A stretch of 19,415 nucleotides of DNA from DASWRT01 sp036403035. Lineage in GTDB: Bacteria > Pseudomonadota > Alphaproteobacteria > ATCC43930 > CGMCC-115725. Made by a program: the position numbers and the translations under genes. Every line of letters starts with the position of its first letter. Within the stretch, counting starts at the first letter, position 1. Under the pieces are notes generated by a model. That model saw nothing but the letters and a program-made list of their open reading frames with translations, had not been told where the DNA came from and did no database searches. Of this stretch, positions 7,241 through 14,626 are shown piece by piece. The stretch covers positions 1 to 19,415 of the forward strand of contig DASWRT010000215.1 in NCBI GenBank assembly GCA_036403035.1, read 5' to 3'.

Positions 7241-9626
7241 GCGGCTTCACCGACCGCATGCGGTCGCGCAGCTCGTCGGTCAGTTCGCGCGCCTGCGTCG
7301 GGTCGCGGACGATGCGCGGCGAAAGCAAAACGAGCAGCTCGGTCCGGGTCGTCGAATTCGAAGTTTGGCGGAACAGCGGTCCGATCACCGGCAGGTCGGA
7401 CAGGATCGGGATGCCGCTGCGCGTATTGTTCTGGTTGTCGCGGATCAGGCCGCCCAGCGCGACGGTCTGCCCATCCTGGACGATGACGCTGCTGAGGATC
7501 TGCCTGGCGGCGATCGTCGGCGAATTGATGTTCGAGGATGTCGTCCGCGCGACGTCGCTGACCTCCTGGGAAACGTCGAGCGTGACGAGGCCGCTGGAAT
7601 TCACGCGCGGCGTCACCTGCAGCACGACCCCTGTGCTGCGGTACTGCACGCTGTTGACGACCGGCGAGTCCGGGTTGATCACGCTCTGCGCCGACTGCGT
7701 GACGATCGGCACCTGATCGCCGACCTGGATTGCGGCGGTCTGGTGGTCGAGGACGAGGAGCTGCGGCGACGAGACGACATGCACGTCGGTGATCGACGAC
7801 AACGCGCTGAGGATCGCACGGACGCCGCCCGCCGCCAGGACGTAGTTGAAGCCGGGAAACACGCCGTTGATGTCGCTCTGCGTCAGGTTCCCGCTCGTCA
7901 CGCCGGACCCGGTCAGCGAGAAGCGGCTGGCGCCGTCCTTGATGAAGAACTGCAGCCCGTATTGCAGCGCGTTGGTCAGGGTCACCTCGGCGATCGTCGC
8001 CTCGATCAGGACCTGGAGCGGAACGATGTCGAGCTTGCGGATCACCCCTTCGATCATCCGCCAGTCGCGCGGCTTCGCATAGACGACGAGCGCGTTGTTC
8101 TTCTCGTCCGCGACGACGCGCACCGGCGGCAGTTCCAGCTCCGGCGAAATGCCCTGTCCGCGCCGCGCCCCCTGGCCGAGCAAATCCTGTCCGAGCTGAC
8201 CGGTGCGGCCGCCGCCCTGCAGGGCGGACCGGCGGCCTGCTTGCTGCCCGCCCAGAAGCGTGCCGCCGGTGCTGCCGCCGAGCGGCGACGTCCCGTAGCC
8301 CTGCTGGCCCAGCCCACCGGCTCCCGCGGTCGACTGCAGCAGGCCGCCGCCCCCCGTCGCGCCCGCATTCAATCCGCCCTGCGGCGACGCTTGCCCCTGC
8401 CCTAGCCCGCCGACACCCTGGCCGAGGCCCCCCTGCCCGGACGGACCGAGCTGCGCCAGAGTCGTCCCCGGCGCCGTTTCCGGCTGCACCGCGCGCACGT
8501 CGCCCGAGTAGAACAGCTCGGCAAGCACGGCGGCCAGGTCCACGGCACGGCTGTTCTGCACGTAGTACTGGAAGAGCCGCGGCGTCGCCTCGTCGTTGCC
8601 TGCATCGAGCTTGTCGATCAAATTCTTGACCTGCCGCAGGTAGGCAGGCTTGGAAGAGATCACGAGCATCGAGTTGATGCGCTCGATCGGGACGATGCGG
8701 ACCATTCCGGCGATCGGGCTGTCGCCGCCTTCGCCGAAGGCCGCGTTGAGCTCGTCGGCCATGTTCCGCGCCGTCTCGAGCTTCAGCGGATAGAGCGCGA
8801 ACGACATGCCGGAGAGCCAGTCGACATCGAACGTCTTCACCAGTTCGGCGACGCCGTCGAGGTCGGCAGGGGAGCCGGAAACGACCAGCACGTTGCGCGC
8901 CGCGTCGGGCTGCATCGTGGTTCCCGGCGGAACGAATGGCTCGAGGACCTTCTGCAATTCGGCCGCGCCGATGTACTGCAGCGGCAACACGCGGATTCCG
9001 TACCCCGTCCCGCCGACTCCGCCCGGCCCCAGCCGCACTGCCGTGCTGGCGCTCGCCTTCGGGGCATCTTCTGAAGCGGCAACGCGGTACACGCCGCCGC
9101 CGCTCTGAATGAGCACGGCGCCGTTCGCCCGCAGGATGCTCTCCAGCGTCGGCAGCAACGCATCGCGCTTCAGCGGCGCGCCGGTCTGGGCTGTGATCGT
9201 CGCCTGCAGCTTCGGATCGACGACGTAGGTCAGGTGAAGCTGGTCGCCAAGGATTTCGCGCACCACTTCGCGTACGTCGGCGTTGACGAAGTTGAAGGAG
9301 ACATCGCCCTGGTCGTTCGCGATCACCGGCGGAGCAACCGATGCCGGCGCGGCTCGCGGCGGGGACGGCTGGCGGACGAAGGAACCCGAGCCCTGGATGA
9401 CGCTCGGCGTCGCCGGCCGCACCGTCGACGGCGGTTCGTTGGCCGGCGGGCCGGCCTGCGAAGAGGGCGGCGGCGATCGAGCCGCCGGCGCGGCGGCGGA
9501 CGGAAGAGGCTGACTTGGTACGGCCTCCGCCATCTGGCGCGGCTCGGTACAGGAAACCGCGAGCGACAGCAGCGTGCAGCCCGCCACCGCACGGAAACCG
9601 AACGAACACACCGAGGTCGGCCTCAT
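7221..9626 (-). CDS. gspD: T2SS outer-membrane secretin GspD
   Basis: An 801-residue protein forming the outer-membrane channel. The export signal has candidate lipobox cysteines at Cys17 (VAGC) or Cys26 (AVSC), so it may be a lipoprotein. A Pro/Ala/Ser-rich linker (about 30-100) leads to N0 (VSFNFVNADVREVVREIL, about 109-185) and N1-N3 (about 210-535). The secretin barrel (about 536-775) includes IEATIAEV, GDQVPIVTQ, GVVLQVTPRVN, GLIRDNQNNTRSGIPILSDLPVIGPLF and LLVLLSPRIV. Residues about 394-492 are an unusual Gly/Gln/Leu-rich insertion within N3. The start at 9626 (AGGC just upstream) begins a proper signal peptide; the same frame stays open further upstream but that part looks non-coding. 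It follows a 272-bp gap after the gspC-like gene. Confidence 0.95.
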   Translation of the reverse strand: MRPTSVCSFGFRAVAGCTLLSLAVSCTEPRQMAEAVPSQPLPSAAAPAARSPPPSSQAGPPANEPPSTVRPATPSVIQGSGSFVRQPSPPRAAPASVAPPVIANDQGDVSFNFVNADVREVVREILGDQLHLTYVVDPKLQATITAQTGAPLKRDALLPTLESILRANGAVLIQSGGGVYRVAASEDAPKASASTAVRLGPGGVGGTGYGIRVLPLQYIGAAELQKVLEPFVPPGTTMQPDAARNVLVVSGSPADLDGVAELVKTFDVDWLSGMSFALYPLKLETARNMADELNAAFGEGGDSPIAGMVRIVPIERINSMLVISSKPAYLRQVKNLIDKLDAGNDEATPRLFQYYVQNSRAVDLAAVLAELFYSGDVRAVQPETAPGTTLAQLGPSGQGGLGQGVGGLGQGQASPQGGLNAGATGGGGLLQSTAGAGGLGQQGYGTSPLGGSTGGTLLGGQQAGRRSALQGGGRTGQLGQDLLGQGARRGQGISPELELPPVRVVADEKNNALVVYAKPRDWRMIEGVIRKLDIVPLQVLIEATIAEVTLTNALQYGLQFFIKDGASRFSLTGSGVTSGNLTQSDINGVFPGFNYVLAAGGVRAILSALSSITDVHVVSSPQLLVLDHQTAAIQVGDQVPIVTQSAQSVINPDSPVVNSVQYRSTGVVLQVTPRVNSSGLVTLDVSQEVSDVARTTSSNINSPTIAARQILSSVIVQDGQTVALGGLIRDNQNNTRSGIPILSDLPVIGPLFRQTSNSTTRTELLVLLSPRIVRDPTQARELTDELRDRMRSVKPLEGRIR
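8151..8447 (-). other. Low-complexity Gly/Gln-rich insertion encoded within gspD
   Basis: About 99 residues (394-492 of GspD) consist mainly of Gly, Gln, Leu, Ser and Ala, with repeated LGQ/GGL units (GGLGQGVGGLGQGQ; later LGQDLLGQGARRGQGI). It falls in the N3 domain, where secretins often have a short flexible loop, but it is far longer than that loop usually is. Confidence 0.75.
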
Positions 9627-9898
9627 GCCTGTCGATCGCAATAACGCGAAGCGTGCGAGCCGGGATCGCGCGTCGAGTGACAAAAGTGCCCCCGTTTCCT
9701 TCGTGTTTTGCCCGGCCGGCGATGCCATCGGGAGTGTCGATGAAACAGCGGAGCGAGGCAAGTACGGCGGTGCGGGGATCAACCGCGAGCCGGCGGCGGC
9801 ATGGGGCACGGCGTGTTCGCGATGCTGTGTGGCAACGCTTCCGTCCTTTTGCGGAAGCGAATCGTAGGCGCCCTTCGCCGCGAGGGCACCGGCGCCGC
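9627..9898 (-). other. 272-bp gap between gspC-like and gspD with a stem-loop
   Basis: No convincing gene on either strand. It holds the stem-loop at 9836-9859; I found no consensus promoter for gspD. Confidence 0.5.
9836..9859 (-). terminator. Stem-loop inside the gsp operon, attenuator-like
   Basis: A perfect 8-bp stem (CGCTTCCG, 8-nt loop, CGGAAGCG) lies 40 nt after the gspC-like stop. It is followed by TTGCC rather than a U-tract, so partial termination, processing or 3'-end stabilisation of the upstream message is more likely than full termination. Confidence 0.4.
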
Positions 9899-10549
9899 TC
9901 ACATGCGAATGTCCTGCACGGCCGGCGGTGGCGGCGGCGGCATTTGCGCCGGCGCGAACGAAGCGGCAGGCGCTGCTCCCCCGTTCGGCGGCGGCACGGG
10001 GACCGCCCCGGCGGGCGCACGCGGCGGGGCTGCGGCCGGGGCGGCTGCGGGCCGCGCCGGAGGCGGCTTGTCCTTGACCTTGACCTCGCCGAGATTCTGG
10101 CCGTTGCGCATGACCAGACCATCCTGGCGTATTTCCTCGACGATCCATCCGTCGAGCGCCTGTCCTTCGACGACGCGGTCGAGGCGTGCCGGACGCCCAT
10201 GCTCGATGAGCGCGTGCCGTTGCGCCCCTGACGAGACGATGCCGACGACCACCACGGACGGCGGCGGCGCGGCCGTATTGTGCGCGGTCGGCGGCAGCGG
10301 GCGCCGCCCCTCCAGAAAGAGCGGGCGAGCCGTGACTTCCGCAAAATCGGAGAGCGGCGGCAGCGCGAAGCCGGGCGTCGCCACCTTCGTCGCGGCGCCG
10401 CCCGTGCGTCCCGCCGGCGCCGCCCGCGCCACCGGCGCCGCGCTTGCATCCGGGTCGAGCGGCGGCCGCTCGAGTTCGAGATAGATGACTCCGGCGAGCA
10501 TTGCGCAGCACGCCGCGAGCCCCGCCTGGAAGCGCCGGCCGCGGATCAT
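9899..10549 (-). CDS. T2SS GspC/GspN-like inner-membrane protein (HR domain, no PDZ)
   Basis: A 216-residue protein with a short cytoplasmic basic start, one membrane helix (about 10-24), a Pro/Ala linker, and a GspC homology-region-like domain (about 66-158): DFAEVTARPLFLEGRRPLP, VVVVGIVSSGAQRHALI, VVEGQALDGWIVEEIRQDGLVMRNG. In GspC this region binds the N0 domain of GspD and couples the inner-membrane platform to the secretin. Residues 160-216 are a Pro/Ala/Gly tail in place of a PDZ or coiled-coil domain. The ATG overlaps the gspM stop (ATGA), so the two are coupled. Annotation pipelines may call it GspN or 'type II secretion system protein N'. The role as connector is inferred from domain and position. 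Confidence 0.78.
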   Translation of the reverse strand: MIRGRRFQAGLAACCAMLAGVIYLELERPPLDPDASAAPVARAAPAGRTGGAATKVATPGFALPPLSDFAEVTARPLFLEGRRPLPPTAHNTAAPPPSVVVVGIVSSGAQRHALIEHGRPARLDRVVEGQALDGWIVEEIRQDGLVMRNGQNLGEVKVKDKPPPARPAAAPAAAPPRAPAGAVPVPPPNGGAAPAASFAPAQMPPPPPPAVQDIRM

Positions 10550-11121
10550 GGCGTCGCCCGCCGCATGTAGCCCGAAACGTCGAAACGCACGTCGAGAATG
10601 CCGTCTTCGGCGCCGCGGGCGCGCGGCGGCCGCGGACGGATGTCGACATTGTCGAGGAACAGGAGCGGAGATGCGGTCTCAAGCTGGTAGAAGACCTTTT
10701 GCATCGCCTCCAGCGTCATCGCGACCTGCCCGCGCACGGAGATGCGGCGGAACTTGCCCTCGTCACGCGCCGGAAGCGTCTGCGTGCTGCGCAATTCGCC
10801 CTGCCCGCCTTCGACGAGCGTCTTGATCCGGTTCTGCAATTGGGCGGCGGCAAGCGGCTCGCTGGCGGCCTGGAGCAACCCGGTCGCCGAATTGCGGCGT
10901 TGCCGGATCTGCGCCAGTTCCGCAGTCAGCGCGGCCCGATTCACGTCGGTAGCGTCGAGCCGCGACAGCCCAAAGCGGAGCTGCTCGACCGTCTCGCGCG
11001 TCTCCGTGTAGCTGTCGATGAGCGGCTGGACGATCCCCGTCACCACAATCGCGACGACCGCGACCAGGAGCGCGACGGCGAGCGCGCGGCTGCCTCCCGA
11101 AGACAGGGTTGCGGTCGTCAT
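10546..11121 (-). CDS. gspM: T2SS assembly-platform protein GspM
   Basis: A 191-residue bitopic membrane protein: short N-terminus, membrane helix (about 12-31), a coiled-coil-like helix (DSYTETRETVEQLRFGLSRLDATDVNRAALTAELAQIR, broken by polar stretches), then a ferredoxin-like periplasmic domain (FRRISVRGQVAMTLEAMQKVFYQLE, LFLDNVDIRP). This is the GspM layout. GspM partners GspL in the inner-membrane platform. The start at 11121 overlaps the gspL stop as ATGA; a longer in-frame opening inside gspL is not needed. Sequence conservation in this family is low, so the call rests on architecture and gene order. Confidence 0.85.
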   Translation of the reverse strand: MTTATLSSGGSRALAVALLVAVVAIVVTGIVQPLIDSYTETRETVEQLRFGLSRLDATDVNRAALTAELAQIRQRRNSATGLLQAASEPLAAAQLQNRIKTLVEGGQGELRSTQTLPARDEGKFRRISVRGQVAMTLEAMQKVFYQLETASPLLFLDNVDIRPRPPRARGAEDGILDVRFDVSGYMRRATP

Positions 11122-12278
11122 CGTGCGGCCTCTGGGGCGATCAGCCGCGCGCCGATCTGGAACCGCTCGCGGTCGCTCTTGACGTCCTGGGTCACCGGCG
11201 AGCGGAAATTGCTGTCGCGGAACAGGCGCGACCCTTCGAGCCGCGCGATCAGCGACGAAGCGGACGCGGCAGAGCCGGTCATCTGGACTTCGCCGCCGGT
11301 GATCTGCAGCTCCGACAACCACGTGTCGTCCGGCAGGACGCGTGTCGCTTCGCGCAGGACTTCGCTGACGGTCGGCGCCTGCCGCTTGTGATCGATGAGG
11401 AAACTCTCCTCCTCGCGAGCGGCATCGATCTCCCGCTGCAGCGCCGCAAGCTCCGTCCCGCTGCGCTTTGCAGCCGTCAACCGCCCCTCCAGCTCGTCCG
11501 CCTCCTGCTGCATCGTCGCAATGGGCAGATAGATCGCGACCACCGCGAGCACCGCCGCCGCTCCGGCGAGCACCACCGTCAACCGCGGCGACGACGACCG
11601 CTGCGCCGATGCGCCGCCGTCGGCCGGCACGAGCTTGCCCGACGGCGGCGGCGCGTCGGCGCCCTCGCCGGCTCCCGCAGCCTCGATCCGATCCGGCGTT
11701 ATGCCGAGGCGCCGGCAGAGCGGCGCAACCTCGTCGTCGACGACGGCTCGCGGCACGATGGTCAACTCGACCGTGAGGCGTTTTTCCGCCGCGTTGCGAT
11801 CGATCAGGCGATGCGCGACATAGACCTGCTCCGGCCGGAACGGGGTAAGCCGCTCAAGTTCGTATGAGACCACCTCGCCGAGATTGCTCTCCGCCGCCAG
11901 CGGAAGCGTCACGAGGTTGCGCAGCGCCCGCGCGGCGGGGAGGCGCAGGCAAAGCGGCAGGCGGCCGGCTGCGACGGCCCGCGCCAGTCCGCTGCGGCGA
12001 AGAAGCAACCGGAGCGCTTCGTGGGGCGAGGCCGCCCGCTCGCCCAGATCGACGATGCCGAGCGTATGCGCAGCCACCTTGCGGCGCCCCGTCTCGTGCA
12101 GCACCGTCGCGGAAGCCGTGCGCCCAGGATCGGTAGGCAGGAGCACGACAACCGCCTCCGACGCAGGGGAGAACCAGCGCCGGATGCGCTCGGGCACGAG
12201 ACCGGCGAGTTCGCCGAGCCACCACTCGGCGAGCCGCCGTGAAACGATCAGGCCGTCTTCCACCAGCGCCCGCACCAT
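11118..12278 (-). CDS. gspL: T2SS platform protein GspL (PilM/PilN-like)
   Basis: A 386-residue protein. The N-terminal half (about 1-200) is a degenerate actin-like cytoplasmic domain that would bind GspE. It includes NLVTLPLAAESNLGEVVSYELERLTPFRPEQVY, typical of GspL/PilM proteins. A low-complexity linker (about 201-230) leads to one membrane helix (about 233-252), a coiled coil (MQQEADELEGRLTAAKR onward) and a PilN-like periplasmic domain with LREATRVLPDDTWLSELQITGGEVQMTGSA. It recruits the ATPase to the membrane and pairs with GspM, whose gene overlaps its stop. The ATG at 12278 has GGAGG only one base upstream, so GTG 12275 could also be used. It follows a 160-bp gap after gspJ. Confidence 0.9.
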   Translation of the reverse strand: MVRALVEDGLIVSRRLAEWWLGELAGLVPERIRRWFSPASEAVVVLLPTDPGRTASATVLHETGRRKVAAHTLGIVDLGERAASPHEALRLLLRRSGLARAVAAGRLPLCLRLPAARALRNLVTLPLAAESNLGEVVSYELERLTPFRPEQVYVAHRLIDRNAAEKRLTVELTIVPRAVVDDEVAPLCRRLGITPDRIEAAGAGEGADAPPPSGKLVPADGGASAQRSSSPRLTVVLAGAAAVLAVVAIYLPIATMQQEADELEGRLTAAKRSGTELAALQREIDAAREEESFLIDHKRQAPTVSEVLREATRVLPDDTWLSELQITGGEVQMTGSAASASSLIARLEGSRLFRDSNFRSPVTQDVKSDRERFQIGARLIAPEAAR

Positions 12279-12382
12279 GCCTCCACGGTCTGAAGATCCC
12301 GCGCTCCGCTCCGCCGGCCGCGGCCGGACGGTACCCGACGGAGGGACATTTCCGAACGTTCGAGCGGCGACATCGATAATTA

Positions 12383-12391
12383 TTTATATCA
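12383..12391 (-). promoter_or_regulatory. Extended -10 promoter candidate before gspL
   Basis: The minus strand reads TGATATAAA in an AT island in otherwise very GC-rich DNA, matching an extended -10 (TGn plus TATAAA). No good -35 is present. Transcripts would start near 12376, about 98 nt before gspL, and would cross two perfect palindromes: CGAACGTTCG (12353-12362) and CCGGCCGCGGCCGG (12314-12327). An internal promoter for gspL-M-C is plausible. Confidence 0.35.
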
Positions 12392-12438
12392 CATCCGCCG
12401 CGGCGATGGCGGCCTCACAAAAACGCCGTCGCCCGGCG

Positions 12439-13203
12439 TCACTCGGGACGGCTGCGCCGCCGGACCGGCGGCGTCGCCGTTTGCGCGTCCGGCGTGTCCG
12501 TGTCGCGAACCGCGGGTGAGAGCGCGAGGTGAAGCGCGACGACGAGGTCCGGCGGGTGATAGCCGTCGTCGAAGACGACGCTCATGCGAACGAGCAGCGG
12601 CAGCCGGTCGGCCTCCAGCCAAGTTTGCTGCCATGCCGGCACGTCGGTGGGATTGAGGCTGCCGAAATACGCAAAGCGCGCATCCGCGACATGGTCGAGC
12701 AGGACCACATCGCGGTGGAAATCCTCCGCAGCCCCGGCACGGCCGGCAATATAGGGCGCGCTCTCCTCGTCGACGTCGGCCAAGTCGCCCCGGTAGAGCC
12801 GCCAGCGAACCGCAAGGCGGCCTTCGGTGAAGCCGAGAGTCAGGAGCTGCAAGCCGCCCAGCGCGAGACTTGCGGCAGGAGGCCCGACGAACCGGATGCC
12901 GTCCGCAACGCCCTCGAAAGGCGCCCGCCGAACCGTCTGGGCGGCGGACGCGACGGGGCGCGGAGCCGCCGGCGGCGCAGGCTGTGCGTCGGCGAGCTGC
13001 GCGCGCAGGAAATCGTAGACGTTGGCGATCCGCTCGCCACGGTCGAGCGGCGCGGCCGCTTTCTCCTGGTTCCGCGCGATCATGCGGAAGCCGCCGATCA
13101 GCATCGCCGTGAGTAGCGACATCAGGACGATCGCGAGCAGCAGTTCGAGCAGCGTGAAGCCGCGGTCGCCCTGCCGCCGCTGCCATCGCGAATGCTCCGC
13201 CAC
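12439..13203 (-). CDS. gspJ: T2SS minor pseudopilin GspJ
   Basis: About 254 residues. A leader ends at Gly15, then FTLLELLLAIVLMSLLTAMLIGGF, a pilin N-terminus with Glu at +5. The body has the GspJ pattern of NQEKAAAPLDRGERIANVYDFLRAQL, GIRFVGPPAASLALGGLQLLTLGF, RWRLYRG and FAYFG. GspJ joins GspI and GspK at the pseudopilus tip. The start was taken as GTG 13203, which has GAGG nine bases upstream. GTG 13218, overlapping the gspI stop as GTGA, is an alternative. The open frame continues to an ATG at 13290 inside gspI, which is unlikely. The last 20 residues are a polar tail (DTDTPDAQTATPPVRRRSRPE). Confidence 0.9.
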   Translation of the reverse strand: MAEHSRWQRRQGDRGFTLLELLLAIVLMSLLTAMLIGGFRMIARNQEKAAAPLDRGERIANVYDFLRAQLADAQPAPPAAPRPVASAAQTVRRAPFEGVADGIRFVGPPAASLALGGLQLLTLGFTEGRLAVRWRLYRGDLADVDEESAPYIAGRAGAAEDFHRDVVLLDHVADARFAYFGSLNPTDVPAWQQTWLEADRLPLLVRMSVVFDDGYHPPDLVVALHLALSPAVRDTDTPDAQTATPPVRRRSRPE

Positions 13204-13214
13204 GGCGGCGCGCC

Positions 13215-13679
13215 TCACGACGGCGGCGCGGGCGGCATGACCCGCAGCGTGGTGAGCGACACCGAACGGGTGCGCCGCGCCTCGGTCCACGTCACCTCGA
13301 CGTCGATCTGGTACAGGGTCGGCGCTGCCGCGGCGGCGTTATCGGCGGCGCGCTCCGCGAGATCGGGACGGAGGCGAACGACGGCGAGCCGGGCGAACCG
13401 TCCGCCGACCACATCGCGCACCTCCCCCGGGACCAGCGGTCCAACGATCCCGAGCGTATCGAGCGTCGATTCGGCGATCATCACCGCCTCGCCATAGGAC
13501 GCGGCATCGGTGCCTGCCCGCACCCCGGTCGAGAAGAGCTGGTAGAGGCCGCCGAGGATCAGCGCGGTAACCGTGAAGGCGACGATGATCTCGATCAGCG
13601 TGAAACCCGCCTCGCCGCCCCTGCCGGCGTCGGCGATCTCACCGCCGCCGCGCCGCCGCTGCCGTCTGTGTCCGGTCAT
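13215..13679 (-). CDS. gspI: T2SS minor pseudopilin GspI
   Basis: About 154 residues. The prepilin cleavage site is Gly25 followed by FTLIEIIVAFTVTALILGGLYQLF with Glu at +5. Then come YGEAVMIAESTLDTLG and VDVEVTW-like strands (YQIDVEVTWTEARRTRSVSLTTLRVMP), matching the small GspI fold that nucleates the tip complex. ATG 13679 is used; ATG 13712 would lengthen an already long leader. Either way the gene overlaps gspH by 41 nt or more, so translation should be coupled. The Arg/Gly-rich leader is unusually long for GspI. Confidence 0.87.
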   Translation of the reverse strand: MTGHRRQRRRGGGEIADAGRGGEAGFTLIEIIVAFTVTALILGGLYQLFSTGVRAGTDAASYGEAVMIAESTLDTLGIVGPLVPGEVRDVVGGRFARLAVVRLRPDLAERAADNAAAAAPTLYQIDVEVTWTEARRTRSVSLTTLRVMPPAPPS

Positions 13680-14142
13680 GGAGAGACACGCTGCCGGTGA
13701 GCCAGTCGACAAGGATCTGTACGGTGCGCCCGTCGCGCATCAGCGTAACGCCGCCGCCGGTCGAGCTGCCGTCGGGTAGGAAACGGATCGCGCCGGTCGT
13801 GCGGCCGGCAATCTCCTCGGCCGCTGTCTGGAGCAACAGGGTGGTGCCGCGCGGCAGCGCACGCGGCGCGGCAACGCCCGCCGGGCGGTACAGCGCCTGC
13901 TCGGTGTCGACCGCGAAGATCTGCGGCCGGTTGGTCGCGACGGCAATGCTCCGCGTTGCCCGCAGACCCGCGGCCATCTCGCGCGCGGCGGCGATCAGCT
14001 CCAGCCGAGACGGACGGCGGCCGAGGCTCGGGACGGCTATCGCGAGAACGACGGCGATGACCGCAAGCACGACGACCAGTTCGATCAGCGTGAAGCCCGC
14101 CGCTCCCCTCCGCTGTCCTCTGCCGTGCTCCAGCGGATGCAT
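13639..14142 (-). CDS. gspH: T2SS minor pseudopilin GspH
   Basis: A 167-residue protein with leader MHPLEHGRGQRRGAAG, cleavage before FTLIELVVVLAVIAVVLAIAVPSL, and Glu at +5 (residue 21). The body fits the GspH fold: RLELIAAAREMAAGLRATRSIAVATNRPQIFAVD, then IRFLPDGSSTGGGVTLMRDGRTVQILVDWLTGSV, typical of the family's C-terminal sheet. It links the tip to the GspG shaft. It starts 9 nt after the gspG stop and its 3' end overlaps gspI. The end is very Arg/Ala-rich. Confidence 0.9.
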   Translation of the reverse strand: MHPLEHGRGQRRGAAGFTLIELVVVLAVIAVVLAIAVPSLGRRPSRLELIAAAREMAAGLRATRSIAVATNRPQIFAVDTEQALYRPAGVAAPRALPRGTTLLLQTAAEEIAGRTTGAIRFLPDGSSTGGGVTLMRDGRTVQILVDWLTGSVSLHDRTQTAAAARRR

Positions 14143-14151
14143 CGGCTGCCC

Positions 14152-14625
14152 TTACCAGCTCGCGACGTCCTGGTTTTCGCCGGTGCCGCCCTCCGCCTTG
14201 TCGGCACCGAGCGAGTAGAGGTCGAAGTCGCCGTGCTGACCGGGGTAGCGGTAGAGGTAGGGGCTGCCCCAGGGGTCGGTGGGGATCGTCGGTTTCTGCA
14301 AATACGGTCCGTTCCAGCGCTCGACGCCGGGCACCGGCCTGACCAGCGCCTCCAGTCCTTCCTGCTGCGTCGGGAACCGCCCGGTGTCGATGTGGAACAT
14401 CTCCAGCGCGGTCGACAGGTTCTTGATCTCCAGTGCCGCCGTCTTCGTCTTGGCTCCCGACAAATGCTTCAGCACCTGCGGCGTCGCGATCGCCGCCAGC
14501 AGGCCGAGGATCGCCAGAACCACCAGCAGCTCCACGAGCGTGAAGCCGCCGGACAGTCGTCGCAACCGCCGGCGACAGCGGCGCGCGGCGGTGGGCGGTG
14601 GGGATGATTCGGTACCGTACGACAT
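14152..14625 (-). CDS. gspG: T2SS major pseudopilin GspG
   Basis: A 157-residue protein. Cleavage is predicted after Gly27, followed by FTLVELLVVLAILGLLAAIATPQVL with the essential Glu at +5. NLSTALEMFHIDTGRFPTQQEGLEALV and DPWGSPYLYRYPG, then DFDLYSLGADKAEGGTGENQDVASW, are the conserved GspG body and calcium-binding loop. It forms the shaft of the pseudopilus. ATG 14625 follows the gspF stop by one base (TGACATG), so coupling supports it. The resulting 27-residue basic leader is longer than usual; TTG 14565 would give a normal 7-residue leader but lacks a ribosome binding site. Confidence 0.95.
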   Translation of the reverse strand: MSYGTESSPPPTAARRCRRRLRRLSGGFTLVELLVVLAILGLLAAIATPQVLKHLSGAKTKTAALEIKNLSTALEMFHIDTGRFPTQQEGLEALVRPVPGVERWNGPYLQKPTIPTDPWGSPYLYRYPGQHGDFDLYSLGADKAEGGTGENQDVASW

Positions 14626-14626
14626 G

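Noticed and set aside
7237..10449. A 1070-codon minus-strand frame overlapping gspD, and the N-terminal extension of the gspD frame to 10682
   Set aside because: Both are Arg/Pro-rich shadow translation without domains. The gspD signal peptide and gspC/gspM coding explain the same DNA.
12392..12420. CG-rich inverted repeats (CGCCGCGGCG and neighbours) after gspJ as a terminator
   Set aside because: The stem is short, there is no U-tract, and such repeats are expected by chance at this GC content. Left unassigned.
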